This document shows positions 13,601 through 25,716 of a DNA stretch of 64,000 bases, one piece after another. Numbering within the stretch: position 1 is the stretch's first letter; the number at the start of each line of letters is the position of its first letter. The DNA is taken from the NCBI RefSeq assembly GCF_000002995.4, contig NW_025062478.1, forward strand, positions 3,448,001-3,512,000, in the 5' to 3' direction. A program made the translations under genes and the position numbers. The notes below the pieces were generated by a model. That model was not told the DNA's origin. It saw only the letters and a list, made by a program, of their open reading frames with translations, and made no database searches. This stretch comes from Brugia malayi (lineage: Eukaryota; Nematoda; Chromadorea; Rhabditida; Onchocercidae).

Positions 13601-16600
13601 TTAAATTAAATTATAATAAGCTTTTTGATAAATTCGTAAGCCAAATAAGTCAGATGCAGATTTTGGAAGAATTTTCATCGCATTTGTCGCCCAACGATGC
13701 TTTACAATATGCCAACGCCACTAAAAAAAATGAAAAAATAATTTTGTTTTTTGTTCTTTTCACAGAATTCGCTTTTTTCTTTTCTTTCGAAGAATTAAAA
13801 TTGAATAAATATTAATAATTCAATTATTTTAATTAAGTAACTTTTTTTTTCAATGCTACAAATTTGACTAAAACAAATAAATAATTGGAAAATGATTAAA
13901 CAAATATTTTGATTTTTTTCTTATTTTTTTTAATTTAATTAATTAATTTAATTTTTGTCGAAATTTATTAAATGTTACAGTAATTTTCTAAATCCAGAAA
14001 TACTATTTTTTAAGCAAAAAAAGGACAAAAAACATTATAATACTTTTTTTCTAATTTATTAAATCAAAATTACTAATTCTAATTTATTAAATCAAAATTA
14101 CTAAATCTAATTTATTAATTCAAAATTACTAATTCTAATTTATTATTTCAAAATTACTAACCTTTGTGGAATATTTCGAACATTGATCACATTTCTTTTC
14201 ATATTTACATTCTTTTTCGCTATCATTTAATTGCTTAATATAACCAAACATTGCAAATTTTCTAAAAAAAAAAAAAAAAAAACAAATTTTCATTTTCTTT
14301 ATATTTTTGAAATTTTTTAAATTTTATTCAAAAAAATTTTGATTTATTTTTTCTTTTTTTGGTTTGAAAAATTTTATTACTTTAAAATTTATACCTTTGC
14401 TGTGTACATATTGAAAATTTTTGATCATTTTTTTCACTAAAGCAAACCAATTGTGTATATTCCATTCCAGTTAAATTATCACAGTAATGAAATGACGATT
14501 CCATCGCCTATTGTTTTTATTAAATTTTATTCAGCAAACTTTTTTGATTTATAATTATTTGTTTATTTATTCCTTTATTTGTTTACTTTTTCCTTCTCTT
14601 TCGTATCAATTATTTGCTTATCAGTTAACTTATTTATTTAATTAAATTCTCTCACTTATTATTTGTTTACTAATTTATCCATTCAATAATTTTTCATTTA
14701 TTATTTATCCGACTATTTTTCTGTTTAATTTTTTTTTCTTTTTACTAATTTATCCATTCAATAATTTTTCATTTATTATTTATCCGACTATTTTTCTGTT
14801 TAATTTTTTTTTCTTTTTTTAAAATGTATTATTTACTGATTATTTTCTGTAAAGAATAAAAAAATAAAATAAAATTTCGCTATAATACTTTTATTTATTT
14901 TTTTTCAAATAAACTTATAAATTATTTCTTACTCGAGCGTGAATTGCCGATTCACTTAATCCGGTCATATCGGAAAATGATATTGGTAAAGTACTATTAT
15001 TATTATTGATTATTAGATCATCATTATATGCCGGATAACAATGATTTAAGTTACCATTTTCATCTGATACATTCTCTTTCAATCGTATTTGACGATTAAC
15101 CTATAATTAATTTAAATTTGAAACCAAATTTAAAAAAATATGTTAAAATATCATTAATTTACAGTTTCAAAAAACAAACAAACATATAAAAATTTTTTGT
15201 ATTTGATTATTTCACTAAATAACTTCATTTTTACGTACTTTTTTCTAATAATAAAAAAGGAATTACTTGTACTAATGCATAACCATTATTATATACAGCT
15301 AAGCGTAGAATATTAACAATTTGATCACACGTCAAACGTCGTACGTCAACGCCATTCACTTTTAGTATTTGATCACCTTTGTAGAGAATTTTTGACTGTA
15401 ACATAGATCGAAATATCGAAATATATGAAATATAAAACTGATTTTATTCATTTTTATTTACAATTTCTGCATAATTAGCATAAGTTTGATATGCTATAAG
15501 TTTATAAGTTTCTTTTTTCTTTTAACTTTTTGTCGCGGATTTTAACATCGCGAAGCACTAAACAAATGTTAACAATGCTTAATATAGCAATCCATTGATG
15601 TCTTTTGCAATTCATCGTAATGGCTTAACTGACTTTTGATCTTATATCAATTCATATACTATGAGCATCTATCATGTAATGTCTATTGCAACTCATAGTA
15701 GCCACTTATCATAACGTCTGGACAAAACATTGTACTCTCTTTCGTGATATCCATCCAATTCATCGTGATATCCATTTTTAAACTTATTGTTAAAGTTACT
15801 TACTATCATCCTTTGTACAAAAATGTCTAATTATAAACCACTCCCACATTTTAACACATATAATGTAAGATAATTGCTATATAAGGATCACCCTTGTTAA
15901 AAGAATTAGTATATGTGTAATTTATCGCTAAGGACCGACGATTTCAATTTCAATTGTTCTCTATCAACGTTTTTGTCCTATTACTTCGCTATCTCACGTA
16001 TTTACATTTACATCTTAAACAATCTCCCTGCGATCAATATTATTATTATTAATTAAACATATTATTAATTAGACAATCAAAGCCTTCCACGACACCTTTT
16101 TGTTTTCTTTTTTTGACCTTTCTTAGCCAAACTTTAAATTATACCTTATCCTTAATTTTAGGCAAAATTTTTATAAGTCACAAATTTACATTAAAATGAA
16201 TAAACAAAAAAGTGATGTAAATTAGTGAAACAGTTAACATTTGATTAGTTATAGATTATTAAACTTTTTTTAAACTTTTAAAAATTATATTTATGTTTAT
16301 TTTCCCAATTTCTTTGTCTACTATGATATAATTGATGTAATTTATAAATTACATCCATGTTTATTTTTTCCGTTTCACTGATTGCTATGGTAAAATTGAT
16401 AATACAAATAGAATCAATGATAAATATAAATTGAAAAGAATGAAAAAGGAAAATAAGCAAAATACAAATAATCAAGCACTTTTTAATTTTCTTTTCCGTT
16501 TTTTTTTTTCTTTGCTTTCACTATTATTACAAAATACCTGGTTAGATTTTTGATTCACGTACTGTATGAAAACACCACGTGTTTTGCTTCCGGTTAATCG

Positions 16601-16711
16601 AAATGCTAATGCACCACTGATTGATCTATCCGGTTCTAACCGTATTTCCTGTTGCCATTTACTTTCATCACATTCATCGAATTTAGTAGTGAATAAATTT
16701 GCAATATTCAT
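13601..16711 (-). CDS. PDZ-domain protein, six exons
   Basis: Minus-strand exons are 16711-16538, 15395-15267, 15100-14933, 14507-14395, 14261-14162 and 13720-13601. The phases join cleanly and give 267 residues ending in TAA. Residues about 10-101 form a single PDZ domain. The carboxylate-binding-loop region is ISGALAFRLTG, followed by GVFIQYV, then KGDQILKVNGVDVRRLTCDQ, the very typical betaC-alphaB segment of PDZ folds, then NILRLAVYNNGYALVQ. The remainder (102-267) has no domain I recognise; it holds a short cysteine-rich stretch (CKYEKKCDQCSKY) and a Trp/Arg-rich segment (WRWHIVKHRW). Nematodes have several small single- or double-PDZ proteins of this size, including the sperm PDZ proteins SMZ-1/2 of C. 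elegans, but I cannot claim orthology. A likely start is ATG 16711, preceded 12 bases upstream by ATATCAG, which could accept a spliced leader. An upstream in-frame ATG at 16801 would add a hydrophobic leader. Confidence 0.7.
14053..14161. repeat. 28-bp tandem repeat, about four copies
   Basis: The unit is AATTTATTAAATCAAAATTA followed by CTAATTCT, with small substitutions between copies. The array lies in the last intron of the PDZ gene and abuts the 5' splice site after exon 5 (exon end 14162), so copy-number change would alter sequence directly next to a donor site. Confidence 0.8.
14669..14818. repeat. 75-bp perfect-looking tandem duplication
   Basis: A 75-base unit starting ACTAATTTATCCATTCAATA is present twice head to tail (14669-14743 and 14744-14818). 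I see no mismatch between the copies, so the duplication is probably recent or is being homogenised. It lies in the intron between PDZ exons 3 and 4. Confidence 0.85.
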
Positions 16712-17928
16712 TGTTTTCCTTTTCTGATATTTATTATTTACATATGTATATTCTAAAAATTTAATTTTGAATAATACTAATATTATTAAATTAATTGACA
16801 ATATTAGTATGAATAAATTATTAGTTAAAATTTTTTAAATTAACACAAAAAATTAATGATAATCAATTATTTGAAAAATTTCCCTTTAATGTTTATCCAA
16901 AATTTATTTTTATTCGAGAAAAAAAAAAAAAAAAACGTATTTATATACCACTGCATAACAAAAAATATTTCATTATATTGGACTATGGAAAAATCAAAAA
17001 AGCAAAACGAGGATTATTAATTTTTTCTTCTTTTAATTAATAAATTAGTAATAATTAATGAATTTTTCAATATATTGAAAATTATAAAAATTTTATATTT
17101 TGGTTCTCATAAAGAATTTTTCATTGGTTGAAATATATTTTCAAAAAAAAAAGGAGATAAAAGTTTTAAAATGATTGGTTGATGGAGGTAAATATTTGTT
17201 CTTATACGAAAAAAAAAGATAGCTGTTTATTTTGAAAGAATAATTTGTTAAATAAAATAAATTGATAGCTTGAATATTAATAAAATTATTAAATTTCAAC
17301 CAAAAAATTTGAAAAATAAAATTATATTATCATAAAATACTGGTATCATATTAATATTATAAATTACTATTAAAAAATATTAGAATTGTCATTGTGAATC
17401 ATTTTAAAAAAAGAAAAACAATAAATTAACAATGCTAATTGCTTCATTAACTTAAACATTCTTTAATTTAAATTTCTAATTAAAAAAACAAATAAAATTT
17501 TTTCACTAAATTATGGTTTTTTTTTTTTAAAAAAAAAAAAAAACAATCAAAACAATTAAATGTAAAAAATATGAAAATTATTTTAGCAATTTGCAAAAAA
17601 AGAGACAAAATGCTTTTCATTGATAAAATTATGCGATTTAAATTTTTTCTAATTGAGATATGAAACTGAAATCAAAAAATGAAAGTATTTTTTATAAAAT
17701 GTGAACAAAAAAAAATTTTTTTAACTTAAATTTGAACTCAAAAAAAAGATATAAATTCTTTCACTTTCTTTTCCTTTTTCCACTAAAAGAATATAGGTAG
17801 AACTTTATAACAAAATTAAATGAAAAATAAAATTATATTATCTAAAAGTAAAATAAGTAATTCAGTAACACTGTTGGCTATTACTTATATCAGCTAGTAA
17901 ATAATGTAAATAAGCCTTAACTTTGCAG

Positions 17929-18147
17929 CAATTACGAGAAGCTCCATGGGAACGAGTGATTGGTAGCCAAGAGACAGAAGGAAAAAAGCAAGAAAACAAA
18001 CATGAGATGAAGTCAAGAACAAAAAAAAAAAGACAAGAAAGCAGATATAAGGTAAAGCCAAGAAAAAAAGTAGGAAGCAGATATAAGGTAAAGCCAAGAA
18101 AAAAAGTAGGAAGCAGATATAAGGTAAAGCCAAGAAAGCAGATATAA
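17929..18147 (+). other. Exon-like ORF running into a minisatellite
   Basis: After a CTTTGCAG acceptor-like site at 17921-17928 the plus strand reads QLREAPWERVIGSQETEG and continues as a Lys/Arg-rich sequence into three copies of the 12-residue translation SRYKVKPRKKVG of the minisatellite, then stops at 18147. The opening 18 residues are unusually balanced for this AT-rich interval and look coding, but I find no start codon, partner exon or homology. It may be a genuine exon, a decayed exon, or chance. Confidence 0.2.
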
Positions 18148-18170
18148 GGTAAAGCCAAGAAAAAAAAATG
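18041..18170. repeat. 36-bp minisatellite, about 3.7 copies
   Basis: The unit begins GCAGATATAAGGTAAAGCCA and continues AGAAAAAAAGTAGGAA. Copies start at 18041, 18077, 18113 and 18138; the third is shortened by 11 bases. The first copies appear identical. Diverged GCCAAG/GTAAAGCCAAG words continue to about 18390, so the array was probably longer or is embedded in a wider purine-rich degenerate repeat (about 17965-18430). Because 36 is divisible by three, the array stays open in several frames and yields the spurious Phe/Leu-rich ORFs on the minus strand. Confidence 0.85.
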
Positions 18171-21100
18171 AGAAGTAAAAATCTAAAGCAAAGCTGAGAA
18201 AAAAAGAAGGAAGCCAAGAAAAAAGCCAAAAGAAAAAAGTATGAAAGAAGCCAAGTGAAAAAGGGCAGCAAATATAAGGTAAAATGAAACGAAAAAGAAA
18301 ATTGAAAGCAAATAAAATAAAATTATATTAAAAAAAAAAAAAAAAAAAAAGAAAACTAAAAGGCAAACATAAAGTAAAGCCAAGTGAAGAAAGAAATAAA
18401 AAAAGCCAAAGAAAAGAAAAGTAAAATGAAAAAGTATAAAAATTCATTTCATTATCAATCAAATTGAAAAATATAAAAATTATTAATTCTTATTCATAAA
18501 AAAAAAAAAAAAAAAATGGACAAATTTTAACTTTTTAAAAAAAGAAAAAATATTTAACAAAAAAACAATTTTTTTTAATAAATAATAATTTTTAATCGTT
18601 GAAATACGTTTTGTTGAAAAAAATATATTTGGGAAAAAATATTTTTTTTATTAATAAAAAATTTAAAACAAGTATTAATGATAATTTATCACTAGTTAAT
18701 TAACTTCTAGTGTAGAAATATTTGCAGTATATTAGAGTTTTTAAATTGATATGTTTATCAGTTGTTGTTGTGAAATTTTTTGAATGAATTAGCAGAAGGA
18801 ATGAATGATACATTGATAAGAGAATAATTAATTTGATTGGAATGAAAAAGTGTATAACAGATATGAAATGATAGCTAATGAATGATTAGCTGAATGAAAT
18901 TGAAATATCGTTTGTTAAATTCTAAGCATCACTTTATTATAATTACTATTTTTTTTATTTTTAAAATAAATAAGATACTTTTGAAAACTTTTAAAAAATA
19001 GTCTAATTTAAAGGAAAAAGTTGAAAAAATGAATTAAAATTAATTCTATTCTTTTAAATAAAAATCCTTTTTAAAATTTAACTAATAAAATATATATATA
19101 TTAAAGCTAGGAATAATTAAAAATTAAAAAAAACTGTTAGCAGTTTTTGCAATTCAAAATAGAAGGATTAATTTAATTTAATTTTAATTTGTTTTTTATT
19201 TTCCTTCAATCCTGATTTATACTTAATAATTATCGCAAATATTTCATAGAATTAATAATGATAGCAAGAGAAGAAGTTAAGCAAATATTTAAATATTATT
19301 TCTATTTGATCATTTCATAAACCAATAAGGAAAAAATTAATAATGAAGAAAAAAAGAAACTTTTATTGCTTTATAAAATTGAATTTTTTCATATTTTCAA
19401 GATCGTTAACAAATTTTTTTATTTCATTCTTTTTTTAAATAAAATTAACAAATTAGTTCTGTCAAAAATATTATCATGAAGATGAAAACTTCATCGCTAA
19501 CTTTTTCCTTTAATAAATAAGAAAAATCATTAGAAAAAAAATTTCCGAACAATTTTTTTCTTTCAAATTTGAGAAAAAATATTAAAATTTTATATTTATT
19601 AATTGAAATAATTTTATGGTTAAATGATACACGCATAAGCAATCATTGCAAGTAATTATTTTCACTAATTAATTAATTAACATTAAATGAATTTAATTTC
19701 AGATTTTGAAAAATGATTATGATTCATAAGCGTAAATTTTCACTACAATTAATTTTTAAAAAACAAAATTTAGCTAATTAATTTAATTAATTTTTTTTAA
19801 ATTTCATTACAATTAATTTCATAATTAATTAAATTAGTTTTTTTTTTTAAATCCTTCATTATTTTAGATCCATTGATTGCAAAATTGAACTGAAATTAAA
19901 AAAGTGAAGAAAATAAAAGTTTTATCTAATAATACCAATTCTTTTTATTGCTACCATTAATGAATCTAAACAAAGTAATCAAATAAAAAAAAATGAAATT
20001 AAACTTGAAATGATTTAAATAAAATTATTCTTTCATTTTTTTCTTTTTCTAACTCTTTTATTTTATTCCAACATTTTTTGCATATGTAATAAATTAAGCA
20101 CCAAAAAAAAAAAAAAAAGAAAAATAAAATCAAGAAAGCTAATAATAAGAAGAAAATTCTGTATAAAAAAAAAACAAAAAAAAAAAAAAATTTCAAATTG
20201 AAGAAAGAAAACTTAAACAAATAGAATTTTTAGCAAAAATACATAAAAGTATTTGAAGGATTGAACATAGCTGAAAAAAACAATTGTAAAATAAAATTGA
20301 AATTGCTTTAGTAATTTGCCTTTTTTTTTTAAAAAAAAAAAAAGAAAAAGAGAAATTTGACATAACTGAAATATTTTTTTGTTTAAAATTTTTGTTATTT
20401 TAATGTAAATTGCTTAATTTATTTTTGAAAATTTGAGTTTTAATGAATAAAAAATGCAATAATTTGCTAATTTCAAGTATTAAATTCTTAACTATTTCTT
20501 ATTGTTTCCTTTTTTTTTTTTGTTGTTATTTGCTTAATAAAATATTTAAAACAAATGAAATTTAAACTTTTGTTCTGTAAAATTTGAAAAATTGCTTATA
20601 AAATTCACCAAAGAAAAGTGAGAAAATAGGAATAATAAAAGAAAAAAATTTTCATTTATTTATTTGATTGGTTAAATGCAAAAAATTTCTAAAATTTGTA
20701 TCGATAAAATTTTTAATGTTTATTCAAACGATCGAAAAAATCATTTTCGATGAATTTTAAAAAGTTTCATTTTAAAAGATTGCGGTGACAAATTTGTAAG
20801 ATTTGAAAACCTATCTTAATTTTTTTTTTTTTATTATTATTTAAAATTTCAAAAATATTTACTCACTTAGAAAAATACAAAACTTTCTAAAAAGTTTGCA
20901 GGGAATGAAGAAATAGATAATTTTCAAAAAATTCATCTGTGAAAATTAATTTTAAAATTTAAAAAATCCATCATTGTTCATATTTAACTACTTGTCTCTT
21001 TCTATTCATATTGTCAAATTTCATTTCATTTTCATTTTCTCTTTCCCTCTTTTCCTTCCTATTTTTTTTTTTTTTTTCATTCATTTTTAAGTAGCATTGA

Positions 21101-21733
21101 AAATAGATTTTTTTTTCTGGAAAAATTGAAAAATAGATTTTTAAAAAATATTACCAAAAATTCAAACTATTATTAACGTTTTTTTTTTTTCTTTCATTTT
21201 GACAATTTACTTTTGTTATAAAAGTATTAAACTTTTCACTTTTTCCTATCCATATTTCGGCTAGCTGATTAAAATTGATTATTTTGCAAAATTGTAAAAT
21301 TAAAATTATTATTTAAAAAAGTTCTAACAATAAGTTGTTAAAATTACAACAAAAAAAAAAAGAGAAATGAAAAAATAAAAGAATAAATTTTGGATTGAAC
21401 AGAAGAAAATGAAATTATGATAAAATAAATTAAACTAATAGTTGGAAAGTTTAAAATATTTAAATAACAGTTAAAATATAAATTCTAAAAAATAAATTTA
21501 CAAATTTTTTATTTTTTATTGAATTATTATTATTAATTATTATTGTTGTTATTTGCCAATTATTGGAATAATAACTGCAAATATTTTTAAGGAAAGAATT
21601 TTTTAAAAAGGCAAAAAAAAAAAAAAAAAAACAGAAACATATTGATTTTAAACTATTACTCATTTCTGTTTAAATTTATCCAACAAACAACAAACACTTT
21701 TTTTTATCTCACAAAATTTAAAAAAAGAAACAT

Positions 21734-21740
21734 TAGAGAG

Positions 21741-21771
<31 letters not shown>

Positions 21772-21780
21772 AAGAACGAG
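21734..21780. repeat. GA-rich microsatellite
   Basis: A GAGAGGGAGGGAGAGAGA-type run with an uninterrupted GA core and AAAGAG variants at its end. It is simple sequence with no coding potential. A second GA run lies at about 43596-43628 in intron 7 of the 824-residue protein gene. Confidence 0.8.
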
Positions 21781-21924
21781 TATTGATTATAAATTAGTTA
21801 TTTTAATAATCAGTCAATAATTACATTCTAAACTATTATGCATCTTTCAAAAAATATTTCAAATTTTTTTTTTTCACTTTTTTTTAAAACAAAATATTTT
21901 GAACTGATAAAAAAGAATATGAAA

Positions 21925-22185
21925 TGAATTATTTATGAGTTAACAAATATTTACATTGAATTATTTATGCAAATACATCAATTCAATCATTTATAAGTCA
22001 ACAAATATTTAATTTTATTAGTTATGAGCTAACAAATATTTAATTCAATTCTGAATTGAATTAATTATAAATTAACAAATATGATTATAGTATTATTAAA
22101 AAAAAAAAAATAAATATTCAATGTTATTTATAAGATAACAAATATTAAATTGGATTATTTACCAGTCAATAAATATTGATATTCT
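21925..22185. repeat. Degenerate repeat with TAACAAATATT core
   Basis: The words GAGTTAACAAATATTT, AAGTCAACAAATATTT, GAGCTAACAAATATTT, AAATTAACAAATATGA and AAGATAACAAATATTA recur at about 45-60-base spacing, separated by ATTGAATTATTTAT-like sequence. This is a decayed tandem array rather than a gene. Confidence 0.5.
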
Positions 22186-22257
22186 GTATTTTATCTTACC
22201 AAAAAAGAAAAAAAAAAAAAAACAAAGAAAACATTTATTTTGAATAAAATAAAGATT

Positions 22258-22336
22258 ATTGCCATTATTGGCCTGCTAAAAAACCAGGCCCATTTTTACT
22301 TGGCCTCCTAAAAAATCCACTTGGCCCAACATTTTT
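22258..22336. other. Small GC-rich island with a twofold repeat
   Basis: In a very AT-rich background this stretch carries TTGGCCTGCTAAAAAACC and TTGGCCTCCTAAAAAATCC about 32 bases apart, each followed by a further GGCCCA. One plus-strand frame reads through both copies (WPAKKPGPFLLGLLKNPLGP). I do not recognise it; it could be a remnant of a dispersed element or a protein-binding site cluster. Confidence 0.3.
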
Positions 22337-23160
22337 ATTATATTTTTCTGTCTCCCTCTTTTTTTTTTTTTTTTTTTGATGCATTCTTGTTAATTGATAG
22401 CAATAATCAATCATTTTCTGTTATCTCCCATCCGCATCATATTTATACATTTTCTCTGAGCTATTTTAAAATATCACACAAAAAAATTTAAAAAAAAAAA
22501 AAATCCATCGAATAATTTTGCTAAAAGAAAATTAGAAAAAAAAAAGTGATAAAATTATACAAATTGTTGTCAAAAACTGAAAAGCAAACCTTTAAAAAAA
22601 AAAATTAAGCTTATATAACTTTTATTTAGCTTGTTAAAATTTAAAAAAAAAGATATTTTTTTTTTAAAATTATTTTTATGTCGAATTTTGTAAACAATAT
22701 AGATTGTTGGATTGGATTAATTTAAAATGAACAATGCAATAATTCTTATATCATCAAAAGTACGAAATTATTTTTTAATTTTCCGGCAAAATTTAATTAA
22801 TAAATTTAATTAACAAGTTTTTTCCAAATAAATTGCAATTTTTTTTTTCTTAAAAATTTTATTCAAAGAATAGCTAATAGTTAATTAAAAAATTACAATT
22901 TCTTTTACTAAAAAAATTTAAAAAAAAAAAAAATTGCAAAATTAATTCACTCATATCATTTTCAATAACAAAATAACAACGAAAACACCAAGAATAGGAC
23001 GGGAAATTAAATGAGTGCTAAATGCTATTAAAAATTGAATGGAAAATTTATTTCCGCCAAATTAATTACTTTTTTTTCCTGAATTTATTTTTTTTTCCTT
23101 CTGTTAATTTTTGAATTAAACCATGAAAATAATAAAAATAAAATAAGAAAATAAGAGCAA

Positions 23161-23236
23161 TATCACAATGATAATAATATAAACATAAACAAAAAAAAAA
23201 AAAATCACAATGATAATAATGCAAACATAAACAACG
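23161..23236. repeat. Two copies of ATCACAATGATAATAAT...AAACATAAACAA
   Basis: A unit of about 32 bases occurs twice, separated by an A-run. The copies differ at one or two positions. This is a short local duplication in non-coding sequence. Confidence 0.6.
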
Positions 23237-25527
23237 GGATGACTAATTAAATATTAACAAATGAATTTCAATATTAATTCTACAAAAAAATTTTTGTTGT
23301 AGTTATTTTTGTTATTAATTATTTTTAATTTTACAATGAGCGTTTTGCCATTTTATAGCTATTTTGTTGTTTTGTTTTTTTGCTATTTTATTATTGTTGT
23401 TTTGTTGCTGTTATTTTATTTATTACTATCGTTTATTAATTTTTTGTTTTTTGTTTTCTATTTCTTTCATTTGGAATAAGAAATCTGAAAATAACAATGC
23501 AATGACGAGAATTTAATAGATTATTGAACTTTTGTTTATATTTTATCAAGCAGATGTCTTCCTTTGTTTTTATTTATCCTTAATTTTTTTTTCTCATTGT
23601 TGCTACGAAAATAAATGACTTGCTAATTTAATAAATTAGAAATTTCAAAGTAAGAATTTATGTCGAAAGCACACTAATATTTATTATTGATTTTAATTAA
23701 ATTTAAAATAGGAAATTGAATGAGCATCCAGCTGTACTATAACAAACTATTGCTAAATGATAATGGAAAAAAAAAAAACTTTGCTTATCAAGTTAGTTAG
23801 TTTTAATTAAAATTAAACCATAGCACTGAGTGAAAAATCAAATGCAACAAAGGGATAAAAAAAACTTTTTAATTAAGGCTAATTTTTTTTTTTAGAAAAG
23901 CTGTTTAATAAATCTAAACTTTAATTTTATTATAATATTCAGATAATAATGAATTATAAACATATGATGCAACAAATAATTTGATAAAAAAGTAAAAGAA
24001 TAAGACAAATTCTTTTATTTTTTAGAAAAGAATTGTAACATTTAAATTGGAAGTGATCAATTCAATCAAATTAAATAGCTCACATTAATACTACATTTAC
24101 ACATAATTCGTAAATAATAATACTAATAAAATTAATATTCAAGTGAATTATTTAAATTTTATGATAGTTATTGTCCTATATATTTCTTTTTGTATCTAAA
24201 GAAAAAAGAAACGAAAGATCTTTTTTGTAAAGAAATATTTAATATTTCAAATCGTATCATTTTTGACTAAAAGTTATTAAAAATTTATAGAAATTAAGTG
24301 TTTTCTTTTTTTTTTTCAAAGATATTATTCAAGTTTTTATTAATTAATTTGTTGAAAAAATAATAATAGCAGTGAAAGTCATAATAATAATAATATTTAA
24401 ATATGAAATAAGAATAAATTAATGAATTGATTATGAAAAAGTAAACAGTTGTTTCTACCTATATATAATATCTCCAATAGTATTGCTTTATTTAATTAGC
24501 AATAAATAATTTATCAGAAAAAGTGAATTGAAACGATGCTACATAAAAGTCTAAGCAAATTTGCATTTTTATTTACATTTATATCGAATTATAAATAACA
24601 AATAAATTTATTCATTATCTTTTAGGATTAGGCATGTTATTTATTTGTTTATGTAATTTATATGGTTTGTTTACAAAAAATTTTCTGAAATAATAAATCA
24701 ACAATAAATAATTCCGTTTTTTTGCCTTTCTGTAGAGAACAAAGTAAAGTTGCTGCTCTGTTTTTTAACGATGATGTTTTAATTATTGTCAAAATGTTAG
24801 CGAATAAATTACAGAATAATAATAGCAATTACAAAAATTTTAAATTTTAAAAGTTAAATTCATCAATTTATCAATGACAAAAACGAATATCATATGATAG
24901 TTGCCTATAAGTCCCAATTAACAGACAGAACTGTTAATAAATCAAAAAAAAAAAAGCGCTAAAAAATTAAAAAAACAAGCTATGAACACTAGTGCTTGTT
25001 GTTAGGCTGACAAAGGAAAAGATTGAAATGTGCTAAGCAAATATCACCAGAAAAAAAAAAAAAAAAACAAATGATGTGACAAAAACAATCCAATGCATTA
25101 ATCAATAAATCCCAAAACTTCCAAACATTTGCTTTACCAAATAAAAATCAATTATTAATATATTTTTGCAATTAATAATTTTATTGCTCTATTCTAAGCA
25201 TTGACAATTAATTATTTTTAAGTTATTTAAAAAAAACAAACTATTCCTATTTTATTTCAGAAATTTTAATCTAAAGCATTTTCTATTCCATTGTTTTCCT
25301 TCTTTTCACTCTTTTTCTTTTCAGATGTTCCTTTATTAATGTTATACGAAATTTTAATTAGAAATTAATAAAATGCTGTGAAAAGAATTGTTTATTATCA
25401 CAGTTTTTGTCTTCGAACTTTTATGCGTTCATCTAATCATTCATATCTTTGTTATCTCACGCAAATATGCTATTTCCATTGAATAAATGTCTGAACATTA
25501 AATGTAATCTTTGCTAGTAAATGAGAT

Positions 25528-25716
25528 GTTTACACTTAAATACGACGTTTGTACATAAATTTAGTGTTTGCACGTAAATATAGTGTTAGCATGTAAATAT
25601 GATGTCTGCACGTAAGTATGGTGTTAGCATGTAAATATGATGTCCGCATGTAAATAGGGTGTTTGCACGTATTCGCAGCGTTCTGAGTAAATTTGCTGTT
25701 TACATGCAAATATTCT
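25528..25716. repeat. 19-bp degenerate tandem array, about ten copies
   Basis: Successive 19-base units such as GTTTGCACGTAAATATAGT, GTTAGCATGTAAATATGAT and GTCTGCACGTAAGTATGGT run head to tail. GCACGT/GCATGT and AAATA are the best-conserved parts. The array is more GC-rich than its surroundings and shows no coding frame. It is a satellite-like block, or a cluster of binding sites repeated at about two helical turns. Confidence 0.8.

Noticed and set aside
17862..18271. Leu/Phe-rich membrane-like ORFs on the minus strand
   Set aside because: They are reverse-strand translations of the 36-bp minisatellite and surrounding purine-rich sequence; no start context, splice sites or homology.
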